46,090 bases of DNA from Aeromonas popoffii (GCF_000820025.1 NZ_CDBI01000024.1:1-46090), one strand, 5' to 3'; positions 1 through 9,315 are shown, counted from the stretch's first letter. Translations and numbers: made by a program. The notes: a model not told the origin generated them from the letters alone.

Positions 1-360
1 TTCGGAACAGCTATTTAGAAAGTGCTGGATGTAATAGCGTTGATTCTTTACCTCTTTAGGTGCCCAAGATAGGGCCTTTTCCCGAAGGTAAGAATCAATC
101 AGGAGAGACAGCCGCTTTACTTGCTGGTCAGCTTTGATGGGCTTTGTTGTCGCTGGTGTGGTCTTAGGCTTGGGCTCGGTCTCCCGTCTGATGGCAGATG
201 TCCGAGAGCCCTTACAGGCCAACAAGTCAATTACCTTGGCTTGTGCTGCTCGCTTGTCCCTTGTTGCCAGTGACTTCTTGATTTCTTTACGACCCCCGCA
301 TGGGAGGATAGTCACCTTGCGAAAGTACCAAATGCCGTGCTTGCTTAACCATAAGTTCAT
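1..360 (-). CDS. Site-specific tyrosine recombinase (integrase), N-terminal part only
   Basis: The minus strand is open from the ATG at 360 to the window edge (120 codons, no stop), so the gene is cut by the window. The protein opens with MNLWLSKHGIWYFRKV, followed by a basic stretch (GRKEIKKSLATRDKRAAQAK). This is the arm-type or DUF6538-like N-terminal DNA-binding domain of phage and island integrases. A Pro/Thr/Lys-rich linker and the start of a core-binding helix (LIDSYLREKALSWAPKEV) follow. The catalytic domain with its R-H-R-Y residues would lie outside the window and cannot be checked. An in-frame GTG at 417 could add 19 codons. The family recognition is by eye. It marks the left side as the edge or inside of an integrative element. 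Confidence 0.75.
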   Translation of the reverse strand, partial: MNLWLSKHGIWYFRKVTILPCGGRKEIKKSLATRDKRAAQAKVIDLLACKGSRTSAIRRETEPKPKTTPATTKPIKADQQVKRLSLLIDSYLREKALSWAPKEVKNQRYYIQHFLNSCSE

Positions 361-905
361 CAGATTGACCCTATAAAGGTCATCCACTTGGTGTGTGCAA
401 GATTGCTGGTTGGTCACTCAAGTGATTGATATTAAATAAGAAAGTTTTAATTATGCGGCTGGTGGGGCCACCACCTTTTTCAGAAAATCATCAAGTCACT
501 CCCTATCTCCCTATCTCCCTATCTCCCTATCTCCCTATCTCCCTATCTTGTATCTCGGTAATCCACTTTGTATGGATGACTGGCAACACCCGCAATCATT
601 CTCTGACTCAGTCACCATCAGGGACAGAGGCGTTTAATTTACCTCAGTACAGTCCGGTTCTATGGCTGCAATTGATGTCCTGTAAAACCACCACAACATA
701 TTTCGCTTGGCAAACAGGGACGACCATCCATGCCCAGGTTGTGTTCTCAACGTGTTCAAATTTCAGGCGCCGCAATGTTAAACCATGAACAGGGCATCTA
801 AAGAGGCCCGTTCAGGTGATTTTGAAGTGAATAAATGCGGTATTTCTGGAAGGATGGGGCCCATAGAATGGGGCGAGCGTTTTTCGACTACTTTAGGAAC
901 GCAGC
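361..905. other. Gene-poor stretch with no convincing CDS
   Basis: About 545 bases separate the integrase from the broken regulator. The only structured features seen are an 8-bp tandem repeat at 499-546 and a short inverted repeat (GGTGGGGCCACC) near 460-475. Short open frames here show no recognisable domain, and the longest one on the plus strand runs straight through the tandem repeat. No tRNA or obvious attachment-site repeat was seen. Confidence 0.5.
499..546. repeat. 8-bp tandem repeat, six copies of CTCCCTAT
   Basis: Six perfect back-to-back copies of CTCCCTAT span 499-546 and are followed by a partial copy. The unit is not a multiple of three, so slipped-strand copy changes would shift the frame of any gene crossing it. 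No convincing gene does so here. A microsatellite of this kind is a likely hypervariable locus between strains. Confidence 0.9.
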
Positions 906-1423
906 CTAATGCATATAAGGCAACAGGCGTTCCGTTTCCTGCTTGACCACCGAGTAACACTCACAGCTCAATTGCTCCAGTTTGGGGCGATCCAGTACTG
1001 TGATTTGGCCACGATGATATTCGATGACCCCCTGTTTTTGGAGCTTGCCCGCCGCATCTGTGACGCCTTCACGGCGTACCCCCAGCATGTTGGCGATCAA
1101 TTCCTGGGTCATGGTCAGCTGGTTGCCGGGTAATCTGTCCAGTGATAGCAACAACCAACGGCACAACTGTTGATCAATGGAGTGATGCCGATTGCAGACC
1201 GCCGTTTGTGCCATCTGAGTCAGCAACGACTGGGTGTAACGCAACATGAGATGCAGCATATCGCCGTGGAGATGGAACTCGGATTTTAACCGCTGTCCTT
1301 TCAGGCGGTAGGCGTGACCTGCGCTCTGCACAATCGCTCGATTAGTGGTGCTTTCTCCGCCCATAAACAGTGCAATGCCGATCAACCCTTCATTACCGAC
1401 GACAGAAATTTCGGCTGATGCCC

Positions 1424-1628
1424 TAATGCCAGTCAGTTAAGAGAATTTGAGTCCCAACCCGCAGGGGATAAGGGCTAAAGAGTGAGGGAGGCATGATGCC
1501 TCCCTCTTTTTATTGCATGCCAGTCAGGGCAAGGGTTGGAGCCAAATTGACTCTTTAACCATGGAACAGCTTTTGATATTCAATATCTCGAATATTTAGT
1601 CATAAAAATGCTTAACTGACTGGCATTA
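1424..1628 (-). mobile_element. MITE-like non-coding element, 205 bp, with terminal inverted repeats
   Basis: The ends are inverted copies of TAATGCCAGTCAGTTAAG (1424-1441 and, reversed, 1611-1628). A 12-bp direct duplication CGGCTGATGCCC flanks it (1412-1423 and 1629-1640), which proves insertion into the regulator gene. There is no transposase frame inside. It contains an internal TGACTGGC motif like the ends and a strong rho-independent-type hairpin (1484-1511). A related copy, in the opposite orientation, starts at 45991. Long target duplications of 9-13 bp are typical of IS4-type transposases, so mobilisation by such an element is inferred and not shown. Confidence 0.9.
1484..1511 (+). 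terminator. Terminator-like hairpin inside the MITE
   Basis: A perfect 10-bp stem GAGGGAGGCA / TGCCTCCCTC with a 3-base loop is followed by TTTTTATT on the plus strand. It would stop plus-strand transcription entering the element and may make each insertion polar in that orientation. Confidence 0.75.
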
Positions 1629-1903
1629 CGGCTGATGCCCCGTTTTTCATCACATACAACAGCGAGACGATAGAATCGAGAGGAAAATAGACATGGTGCA
1701 GGGTATCGCCGGATTCATAGAGAACCATCCCTAACGGGAAACTCATCAATTCAAGATGGGGCTGCAATCTGCTATATGTGTCAGCTGATAGTGCAGCCAG
1801 CAGGTGATTTTGCTGGGGATGGTAATTATCCGTCATGCACATTCCAAATTATAAAAAAATCATTACCCAGCCTAACATAATCACACATCGCGCGCCTGCA
1901 GTT

Positions 1904-1921
1904 TGTGCGCTACAGCACATA
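1904..1921. promoter_or_regulatory. Candidate Crp/Fnr-type operator, site 1
   Basis: TGTGCGCTACAGCACATA contains a perfect inverted repeat TGTGC-N6-GCACA. It shares 13 of 18 positions with the site at 1965-1982. It lies between the broken Crp/Fnr regulator and the DUF883 operon, where an operator for that regulator family is expected. Assignment to that regulator is inference. Confidence 0.4.
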
Positions 1922-1964
1922 CGGGGATATAAATACGTGACGGTGATGGTACAAATGCGCTTTA

Positions 1965-1982
1965 TGTGTTCTACCGTACAGA
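1965..1982. promoter_or_regulatory. Candidate Crp/Fnr-type operator, site 2
   Basis: TGTGTTCTACCGTACAGA starts 61 bp after site 1 and shares the pattern TGTGnnCTACnnnACA with it. A related 18-mer recurs at 3664. It is about 265 bp upstream of the DUF883 start. The rest of 1843-2246 shows no convincing gene. Confidence 0.4.
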
Positions 1983-2246
1983 CCCCCTTGGCCTGCAAGA
2001 TTATGATCTTGATCGAAAAGGAATATATTGGTAGTCAAATTTATAGCGTGGTGAACGGATGTGGTAGGCTGAATTAGCCTCCCTGCAAATAGGGGTTATC
2101 CATTTACTCCTGCGTTGACCCGTGTCTTATGTAACACCGCCAGGTAATATTTTAATCCATGGCCGGTGTCCTTTCGCTAAGTCTCATGTTGTCAGGTCGG
2201 ATAGTGATGGTTTCATCCGCCTTTTATCATATTGAATGGGAGAGCA

Positions 2247-2585
2247 ATGATGAGTGAACAAAAGCAAGTCATGTCAGGCAAGAGTGTTTCTGATTCGGTT
2301 GACGATACCAGCAAGACGTTGCATGACGCTATCGACAGTACATCGCAGACAGTGTCTCCTGCGCTTAACAATTTGAGCGAATGCTCTCATAAAGCGGTGA
2401 ATAAATTAGCTGACGTTGCTATTAATGTTGCCGAATCCCTTGAGCAGGAAAGTGATAGTCTGCGAAAAATGAAAATTAAACTTCTCGAACAGTGTCGTAC
2501 ACATATTAATGACAAGCCGCTCATGGTGCTCGGTCTTGCTATCTCCTCCGGATTTTTAGTGGGTTGGTTACTGAAGAAGCGTTAA
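2247..2585 (+). CDS. DUF883 / YqjD-ElaB-like membrane-anchored protein
   Basis: This 112-aa protein starts MMSEQKQVMSGKSV. A GGGAGAG Shine-Dalgarno stretch sits just before the tandem ATGATG at 2247/2250, so the in-frame upstream TTG at 2232 is not needed. The first 85 residues are Ser/Thr- and acid-rich and helical. The C-terminus is one hydrophobic segment (VLGLAISSGFLVGWLL) ended by KKR, the typical DUF883 layout, where the family members YqjD and ElaB are C-terminally tail-anchored and ribosome-associated. The stop overlaps the next gene's start (TAATG), giving a yqjD-yqjE-like pair. The exact role is not known from sequence. Confidence 0.8.
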   Translation: MMSEQKQVMSGKSVSDSVDDTSKTLHDAIDSTSQTVSPALNNLSECSHKAVNKLADVAINVAESLEQESDSLRKMKIKLLEQCRTHINDKPLMVLGLAISSGFLVGWLLKKR

Positions 2586-2968
2586 TGAAAATGAAGCGGA
2601 CCTCAGATAGTGCACCCATTTCTGACGCAGAATTGACACCGACGAAACCGGTGTCAATTACCAGCTTGGCGACCTCTATTTGGGGGTTGCTTAGTGAACA
2701 ACTGCAAGAGCGATTGCAGTTGTTCAGGCTGGAAGTTCAGCAAGCAGTGAGCAGCCTGATTGGCCTGCTTGTCTGTGGTCTGATCGGGGCTTTTTTATTA
2801 ATCAGCTTGTGGTTGATGTTGGCTGCGGCCTCACTATTTTGGTTACTCGAGCAGGGAATGGCTACAAGTAGCGCCTTATTCATCATCAGTATTGGCAATG
2901 GACTTGCAATTGGCGGGGTTATGATAAGGTTTCGTCGTTATCAGCAGAGCATATGTATCAATGAGTAG
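2585..2968 (+). CDS. YqjE-like / phage-holin-family (DUF1469) membrane protein
   Basis: The start at 2585 overlaps the preceding stop by one base. An in-frame ATG follows at 2591. Of 127 residues, about 45 form a soluble lead-in, followed by an amphipathic helix (LQERLQLFRLEVQQA) and two hydrophobic segments (SLIGLLVCGLIGAFLLISLW and a second around residues 85-110), ending in a basic tail. This is the layout of the putative Actinobacterial Holin-X / YqjE family found beside DUF883 proteins. An inner-membrane location is inferred. Its role in envelope stress is suggested only by family context. Confidence 0.75.
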   Translation: MKMKRTSDSAPISDAELTPTKPVSITSLATSIWGLLSEQLQERLQLFRLEVQQAVSSLIGLLVCGLIGAFLLISLWLMLAAASLFWLLEQGMATSSALFIISIGNGLAIGGVMIRFRRYQQSICINE

Positions 2969-3020
2969 TTAACCCATACCATCAATCAGATAAGCCCTCA
3001 ACTATGCTTGGATCGTCTTT

Positions 3021-3368
3021 ATGAAGCTGCCTGTAGCGTGTCACACCAGCCTCGTTATTCAAGGCTCCCGACAGGAGAAGATTGCCATCTTGAGGCAGCG
3101 GCTGCAGTCTCGTCAGTTGAAGATAGTCGGGCTGTCTCATCTCATGAAACGAGGGTTTCAATCGAACTTAACCCATCCTCTTACGCTTTGTTCTGCTGTC
3201 TGCGCTGGTTTTTTGCTCGGTTATGAGGGGTTGCAAAGGCAAGGTGCGCAAGTCACAACCAGCAGGGTGAAGTCACGTTTGGCGTCGGGAATAGATATGT
3301 TTTTGCTGGTATCTCGGTTGTTTAGTCAGCTTGAACAGAAAAATAAAGACATGTCACACCCTAAATAA
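3021..3368 (+). CDS. Small basic protein in the yqjK position
   Basis: This 115-aa frame follows the YqjE-like gene after 52 bases on the same strand. A Gln/Arg-rich helix (RQEKIAILRQRLQSRQLK) precedes a short hydrophobic stretch (CSAVCAGFLLGYEG). In E. coli the third gene of the yqjD-yqjE-yqjK operon encodes a similarly small, Gln/Arg-rich protein, so this is likely its functional counterpart. The resemblance is mainly of composition and position. The start could be downstream of the ATG at 3021, since no strong ribosome-binding site is visible. Confidence 0.5.
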   Translation: MKLPVACHTSLVIQGSRQEKIAILRQRLQSRQLKIVGLSHLMKRGFQSNLTHPLTLCSAVCAGFLLGYEGLQRQGAQVTTSRVKSRLASGIDMFLLVSRLFSQLEQKNKDMSHPK

Positions 3369-3432
3369 TACACGGCAGAAATGCTAAATATTATATTCAT
3401 GAGCAATCATGACCCATTACTTAGGAGAGTGT

Positions 3433-3582
3433 ATGCTATATACCCTTGCTATAATTATGCTTCTACTTTGGGCTGTTGGCCTGGTAACCGCCACCACACT
3501 TGGTGGTTTTATTCATGTGCTGCTTGTTATTGCGGTAGCTTTTGTTTTGCTGCGGATTATTCGAGGGAATCGAGGTCTATGA
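3433..3582 (+). CDS. lmo0937-type small membrane protein (49 aa)
   Basis: An ATG at 3433 with a good TAGGAGAG ribosome-binding site opens a 49-codon frame, MLYTLAIIMLLLWAVGLV…, ending RIIRGNRGL. Two hydrophobic helices with a TLGGFIHVLLVIAV core match the short lmo0937-family membrane proteins, which often occur in stress loci next to CsbD, BON or DUF883 genes. Its function is unknown. It lies on the same strand as, and is probably co-expressed or co-regulated with, the surrounding small envelope genes. Confidence 0.85.
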   Translation: MLYTLAIIMLLLWAVGLVTATTLGGFIHVLLVIAVAFVLLRIIRGNRGL

Positions 3583-3890
3583 CATGTTCGCTGATGCGCA
3601 TGCTGAAAGTGGCTAATTTCAGTGGTTACCTTGTAAATATAGTTGAAGAGTAACTAAGCGTCATGTTCGTTAGCGCACAGACAGCAAGATGAGATGACAG
3701 TAAATTGGAGTGTAACAAGCCAGCCAATAAAATGTAGGCTGCTTTGTTAGAGAAAGGCGAATGCATATTTTGTGGTTCACAGTCCGCGCTTGCTATGCAA
3801 ACGTCAGTATTCATAGATACGATTTTTAATGAATCATGCATTCCTGTTGTCGTAATTAGAATGTTTAACCTTATTTGGAGAAGACCTTAA
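3583..3890. other. Intergenic region upstream of the BON lipoprotein gene
   Basis: These 308 bases show no convincing gene. They contain one copy of the 18-bp motif described at 1904 and 1965 (here 3664-3681) and a TTGGAGAAG ribosome-binding site immediately before 3891. Confidence 0.5.
3664..3681. promoter_or_regulatory. Candidate operator, site 3, upstream of the BON gene
   Basis: TGTTCGTTAGCGCACAGA matches 13 of 18 positions of the site at 1965-1982, including the TGT start and ACAGA end. It lies about 210 bp before the BON-domain gene. Its recurrence within the same cluster suggests a shared regulator. Confidence 0.35.
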
Positions 3891-4202
3891 ATGAAAACTA
3901 CAAATCGATTTTCAATTTTATTGGCTATTGCCGTTCTGATGACTGCGGTAGGCTGTGCATCAACATCAACCAAAGAAGGCACTGGCGAATATGTCGATGA
4001 TTCTGTGATTACCACCAAGGTTGTCGCAGCCATATTTAAAGATCCGGATCTGAAATCGGCTGAAATCAATGTTGAAACCTTTAAAGGCGTCGTGCAATTG
4101 AGTGGTTTTGTTAAAGACAGGGCCAATATCAGCAAGGCGGTTTTTGTTGCAGGAAGCGTTAACGGTGTGACCTCTGTCAATAATGATCTGCGTTTGAAGT
4201 AG
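3891..4202 (+). CDS. BON-domain periplasmic lipoprotein
   Basis: This 103-aa protein has a lipoprotein signal (MKTTNRFSILLAIAVLMTAVGC), with Cys22 as the predicted lipidation site. A single BON domain follows from about residue 35: DDSVITTKVVAAIFKDPDLKS, then the GVVQLSGFV strand, then the closing GVTSVNNDLRLK. BON domains (as in OsmY, and in the DolP lipoprotein) bind phospholipid and act at the envelope. Residue 23 is Ala and not Asp, so the +2 rule predicts outer-membrane sorting. It belongs by position to the stress cluster upstream. Confidence 0.85.
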   Translation: MKTTNRFSILLAIAVLMTAVGCASTSTKEGTGEYVDDSVITTKVVAAIFKDPDLKSAEINVETFKGVVQLSGFVKDRANISKAVFVAGSVNGVTSVNNDLRLK

Positions 4203-4600
4203 GGGGGAGGAAAGGCAAATCCAAGCCGGGTGACCCAGTGGCTTGACATCTGAATATAACCCGGAGCGGATCCTGTCATGCGATCCCTCCGGGCCCGCAT
4301 TAATAAACGGGCTCGCACAAGCCAGTGTGATATTGAAGCCGACCGTCGATGTTATGCGCCTTATGCAGGGCGCGTTTTATCTTTATCGACGCAACGATTG
4401 CTCTGCGTGTAAGGGTGAGCTATTCGCCTGACACAGCTCTCCCAAGTGCAAGCCGTCTGAACAGGTTTGCTTCGTCTTCAACATTTCCGCAGTATCCCGC
4501 CCCATGTTGCACCTGATCCCCACGATAAAGCGTGCCATAGCACGGCGTTCGTTTAAGCGATCCCATGGCCAGGTCCTGTGCGCACCCCAAATGACGGTGT
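4203..4600. other. Intergenic region without a supported gene
   Basis: About 400 bases between convergent genes. A 44-codon plus-strand frame starting at 4278 has no ribosome-binding site or recognisable motif. No clear terminator was found. Confidence 0.4.
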
Positions 4601-6253
4601 CTAGCCGGTGATCACGTGCTCCTGGGTATCAGCATGCGGTGCTACTAGAAGGGGGGGCGCGTCGTCATGGATGAGGGCACCTTGGTCGTTGGCCACCACA
4701 GTTTGGTTGCGACCACGATGCTTGGCTTCATAGAGCGCCTTGTCGGCCTGCTTCAACACGGCACTGAGATCGTCGTTACCCTCGCCAGGCCAATAGGCGA
4801 CGCCGAGCGAGATGGTAATGTGCCCGGTGCCGGGCATGGGATGGGCGGCTACCCGTTGGCGCAGCCGTTCGGCGATCTCGTGGGAAAGGTGGAGCGGCAG
4901 CTCGGGCAGCAGCACCAGAAACTCCTCGCCACCGCTGCGACACAAGGCATCTGCCTGTCTGGCTCCCTGCTGCATCAGGCTGGCCAGCGCGCTGAGCACC
5001 TGGTCCCCGACATCGTGGCCGAAGCTGTCATTGATCTGCTTGAAGTGGTCTATATCCAGCGCTATCACGGCGAGGGGCCGGCCCAGGGCCTGATAGTGAT
5101 CCAGCATCTGCTGCATGCCCCTTCGATTGGCGAGGCCCGTCATAGCGTCGGTGTGGCTGTCGCTGTGCAGCTTATCAATCTTGGTATTGAGCAGACCCAG
5201 CCCTTTGAGCATGGCTTGCTTGAGCTGGGCCGCCTCGAAGTACCAGACCCGGATCCTGGCGATGTTTTTCAGTGCCTCCTGCTGATCCATCAGCTTGGCC
5301 TTGTTGGCCAGTTGCCACAGGGGCCTGGAGATGAAGATGGCGGAAATCCAGATGAAGAGCAGGATCAGCAGATTGATGGGAATGAGCTTGAACAGTACTG
5401 TCATCATCTGCGTGTCCAGCCCGGCCAGGGTGGCGGTGCGGGGGCGCTGTGCGACGACTCCCCAGTGGGTCTGCTGGATGGGGGCGAATCCGGCCAGCAT
5501 GTCAGTCCCCTCGTCATTTGTCAGTTCCAGCGCCCCCTCTTCGCCGTTTAGTACCTTGTCGACCACCGCATTGTCGCGGATCTTTTCGCCTACCCTGGCG
5601 TTGTCCGGGTGGTAGATGCGAGTTCTGTTGCGGTCAACCACATAAAGGGAAGAGCCATCCCGGTAGTAGTGCTGGCCCAATATGCCGGAGAGCATGTTCT
5701 GTGACTGGAGGTAGATGGTGCCCGTCACATAGCCCAGATAGGTTTGCTCTTTGTCGAAGATAGGGTAGGAGATGCTGATGAGATAGTTGCCAGAGAGTGA
5801 AACGAACGGATCCGTGATAATCGGCTGGTGGGTCGTGATGGACAGCTTGGCGCTTTGGGAGGTGAGCTTGGCACCCTTTATCTGCAGCGTATCGGGATAG
5901 ACGGCCATGACCATGGCATCGGCATTCACGATGGCCACCGAGTTGAAGGTCGCCGTTTGCTGTTGCAGTCGCCGCACTTCGCTCAAGAGGGTATTGTGAT
6001 CCGTCATGGCGGGGGCGAGGAGGGCGGCGCTGTAGGCCAGCTGGCTCTGACTGGACTGGATCATGGTGTTGGTCATCTCGGCCAGCTTGGCCGCATAGAC
6101 GCGATTGGCATCCAGGGTGTTGCTGATCAGCAGTGCCCGCTGTGCCTCGTAAGTGGCATAAAAACTGTTGCCCAGGGTCGCCATGACGCTGATGACGGCC
6201 AGTACGAGTATGAGGCGGCGCAGGTCAATTTTCAGGAACCGAGGAAGTAGCAT
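4601..6253 (-). CDS. Diguanylate cyclase with a periplasmic Cache-type sensor domain
   Basis: This 550-aa protein makes cyclic di-GMP from two GTP. It has a first membrane helix near residues 12-30 and a periplasmic dCache-like sensor of about 270 residues (repeated IVNADAMV and LYVVDRNRTRIYHPD strands). A second helix (LIPINLLILLFIWISAIFI) and a linker lead to a C-terminal GGDEF domain: TDAMTGLANRRG, then ALDIDHFKQIND, then an intact SGGEEF near residue 440. An RQAD inhibitory site lies five residues before GGEEF, so product feedback is expected. The ATG at 6253 is preferred over an upstream TTG at 6277. The ligand is unknown. It stands alone, convergent to the BON gene. Confidence 0.9.
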   Translation of the reverse strand: MLLPRFLKIDLRRLILVLAVISVMATLGNSFYATYEAQRALLISNTLDANRVYAAKLAEMTNTMIQSSQSQLAYSAALLAPAMTDHNTLLSEVRRLQQQTATFNSVAIVNADAMVMAVYPDTLQIKGAKLTSQSAKLSITTHQPIITDPFVSLSGNYLISISYPIFDKEQTYLGYVTGTIYLQSQNMLSGILGQHYYRDGSSLYVVDRNRTRIYHPDNARVGEKIRDNAVVDKVLNGEEGALELTNDEGTDMLAGFAPIQQTHWGVVAQRPRTATLAGLDTQMMTVLFKLIPINLLILLFIWISAIFISRPLWQLANKAKLMDQQEALKNIARIRVWYFEAAQLKQAMLKGLGLLNTKIDKLHSDSHTDAMTGLANRRGMQQMLDHYQALGRPLAVIALDIDHFKQINDSFGHDVGDQVLSALASLMQQGARQADALCRSGGEEFLVLLPELPLHLSHEIAERLRQRVAAHPMPGTGHITISLGVAYWPGEGNDDLSAVLKQADKALYEAKHRGRNQTVVANDQGALIHDDAPPLLVAPHADTQEHVITG

Positions 6254-6505
6254 GAGCAGGAAGGCGTCCGGTATCAAGGTGCGGTAGTGGAAATCAGCCG
6301 GTTGATTCTAATGGAGCCAACTGTCGAAAAGCTACTACTATCCGGCCTGACCTACCTACCTTAATGCCTTGATCGAAAAGATGATCTGGTCTCTCTTCCC
6401 CATCATTGGCAGACGCGGTTCACGCAATAAAGGCCGTCATGGGGCCGCCATCCCTGGTGGGGACCTCTCCCGGGAGGGAGAGGCGGTGGGCGCGCGTGGC
6501 AGAGG

Positions 6506-7384
6506 TTAATCCGGTTCGACCGCTGGCGCCGTCATGGTAGCGATAATCTGCCAGAAGGCATCAATGAGCGGGCCCTTGCCGTGGGGCGGGCGAATGAGAC
6601 CGATCGTCCAGCTTGCCTCGGCTTCGCGCAGGGGCAGGGTGAGCACATCCGGGTGCTCTATGGTGGTGGAGGAGGGCACCAGGGTCCAGGCGATATCCGC
6701 GGCTGCGGTGGCGACCCCGGCGGCGAAGTCATTCACGTACTGGATATCGCGAAAGCGCACTCCGCTCTGGGCAAGGTAGTGCATCAGGTTGTCGTAAAAC
6801 GAGGGCGCCTTGTCCCGGCGCAGAATGGCCAGCGGCTTGTCCACCAGATCCGCCAGCTCGTGTACCTCTCTGTAACTGGCGGGCAGTACCGCGACAAAGT
6901 GTGCCTGCACCACAGGCAGGCAGTGCCACCCCTTGGGGGCAGGCAGGCGGCAAAAGCCGAGATCCAGCCTGCCTTCGCTCAGGGCCAGCAACTGGTGATG
7001 GGTGGAGAGGTCGTTGAGCTCTATGGTCACCTGCGGGCGCTCGGCCCGAAAGCGCGCGATGGCGGCGGGCACCAGTATCTTGGTGGCAACCCCGAAGCCG
7101 ACGCGCAGGGTGCCGCTATTGCCTGCCAGCGCGTCGCGAGCGGTGCGCCCTAGCTGTTCGCTCTGGGCTACCAGGGCGCTGGCATCTTCATAGAGCGCCC
7201 GACCCAGCACGGTCAGGCGGGTGCTGCTGGCGTTGCGCTCGAACAGCTCACCGCCAAATTCCTCCTCCAGCCGCCTTATCTGCTTGCTCAGGGCCGACTG
7301 GGTGACATGCTGGCGCACTGCCGCCTGACCGAAGTGCAACACCTCCCCCAGGGTCACGAAGGCTTTCAGATCCCGTAGCTCCAC
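6506..7384 (-). CDS. LysR-family transcriptional regulator
   Basis: It has a typical LysR layout: N-terminal winged helix-turn-helix (LRDLKAFVTLGEVLHFGQAA, TQSALSKQIRRLEEEFG) and a periplasmic-binding-protein-like effector domain (LRVGFGVATKILVPAAIARF). A GTG at 7384 is preferred because AGGAG ends five bases before it. The in-frame ATG at 7399 would place that site inside the gene. It is about 292 aa, the usual family length. It is divergent from the 6-phospho-beta-glucosidase gene with about 165 bp between the starts, so control of that gene is possible. The effector cannot be named. Confidence 0.85.
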   Translation of the reverse strand: MELRDLKAFVTLGEVLHFGQAAVRQHVTQSALSKQIRRLEEEFGGELFERNASSTRLTVLGRALYEDASALVAQSEQLGRTARDALAGNSGTLRVGFGVATKILVPAAIARFRAERPQVTIELNDLSTHHQLLALSEGRLDLGFCRLPAPKGWHCLPVVQAHFVAVLPASYREVHELADLVDKPLAILRRDKAPSFYDNLMHYLAQSGVRFRDIQYVNDFAAGVATAAADIAWTLVPSSTTIEHPDVLTLPLREAEASWTIGLIRPPHGKGPLIDAFWQIIATMTAPAVEPD

Positions 7385-7417
7385 CACAGCTCCTTTCATT
7401 CCTGTTGGGAATGTTGA

Positions 7418-8983
<1,566 letters not shown>

Positions 8984-9009
8984 ATCACTCGGTTTGGATT
9001 GCGTTGGTA

Positions 9010-9047
9010 CAACAGGCTCTGCCACATCAGGCAGAGCCTGTTTATTT
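9010..9047 (+). terminator. Rho-independent terminator after the GH1 gene
   Basis: The inverted repeat AACAGGCTCTGCC / GGCAGAGCCTGTT has a 6-base loop and is followed by TTATTTATG. It lies about 27 bases after the stop of the glucosidase gene. Confidence 0.8.
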
Positions 9048-9149
9048 ATGGTGTGTATGGCGCGGATGACGGGCTGGGGGACGTAAAGAAGGTGCAATTC
9101 ACACTTCAGATGCCGCTCTGGGTAGAGGCGACCATCTCATTAACCATGC

Positions 9150-9315
9150 CGAGATACATCTGACCGGAAAATATTCATCCAGCGTATTGAGCGTAACAAC
9201 CTGACGCTCAGAACGTGCCTCAAGCGACGGGCCCGTAAAACCATCTGTTTTTCTCGATTTTTGAAATCCACGAGAAAGTCATCGGCGCCTTTATAGAAAA
9301 ACACCACTGCAATGT
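9150..9315 (+). pseudogene. Decayed IS1-family InsB fragment (C-terminal end)
   Basis: Read across two single-base deletions, the plus strand encodes HLTGK, then IQRIERNNLTLRTCLKRRAR, then KTICFSR, then IHEKVIGAFIEKH. This is the C-terminal end of an IS1-type transposase. The frame is broken near 9169 (an A-run) and near 9262. No InsA, no clear terminal repeat and no upstream InsB are joined to it. The rest of 8984-9674 is AT-rich and shows no other gene. Family recognition is from memory of the IS1 InsB end. Confidence 0.75.

Larger units (their letters stand above)
906..1842 (-). pseudogene. Crp/Fnr-family regulator, split by a 205-bp inserted element
   Basis: The N-terminal half (1842 down to about 1629) encodes the start of a cyclic-nucleotide-binding-like beta domain. 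The C-terminal half (1411-906) encodes the dimer helix and a Crp-type helix-turn-helix (LTMTQELIANMLGVRREGVT). The 205-bp element at 1424-1628 and one copy of a 12-bp duplication separate them. Removing these 217 bases rejoins the frame exactly (…NGASA-EISVVGNEGL…) as one 239-aa protein of usual Crp/Fnr length. As it stands, translation of the first half runs into the element and stops after ASAVMPVS. The DNA-binding half has no obvious start of its own. It was presumably a one-component regulator, and it sits divergent to the DUF883 stress cluster, which it may have controlled. Confidence 0.9.

Noticed and set aside
499..546. The tandem repeat as a CRISPR array
   Set aside because: The unit is 8 bp with no spacers, so it is a microsatellite.
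426..788. A 120-codon plus-strand frame across the 8-bp tandem repeat
   Set aside because: Low-complexity translation of the repeat, no ribosome-binding site, no recognisable domain, and it would change frame with every repeat step.
1835..2077. An 80-codon plus-strand frame in the divergent intergenic region
   Set aside because: It starts over the regulator's own start, covers the operator-like sites, and its translation shows no domain.
4278..4412. A 44-codon frame in the gap after the BON gene
   Set aside because: No ribosome-binding site, no motif and basic random-looking composition.
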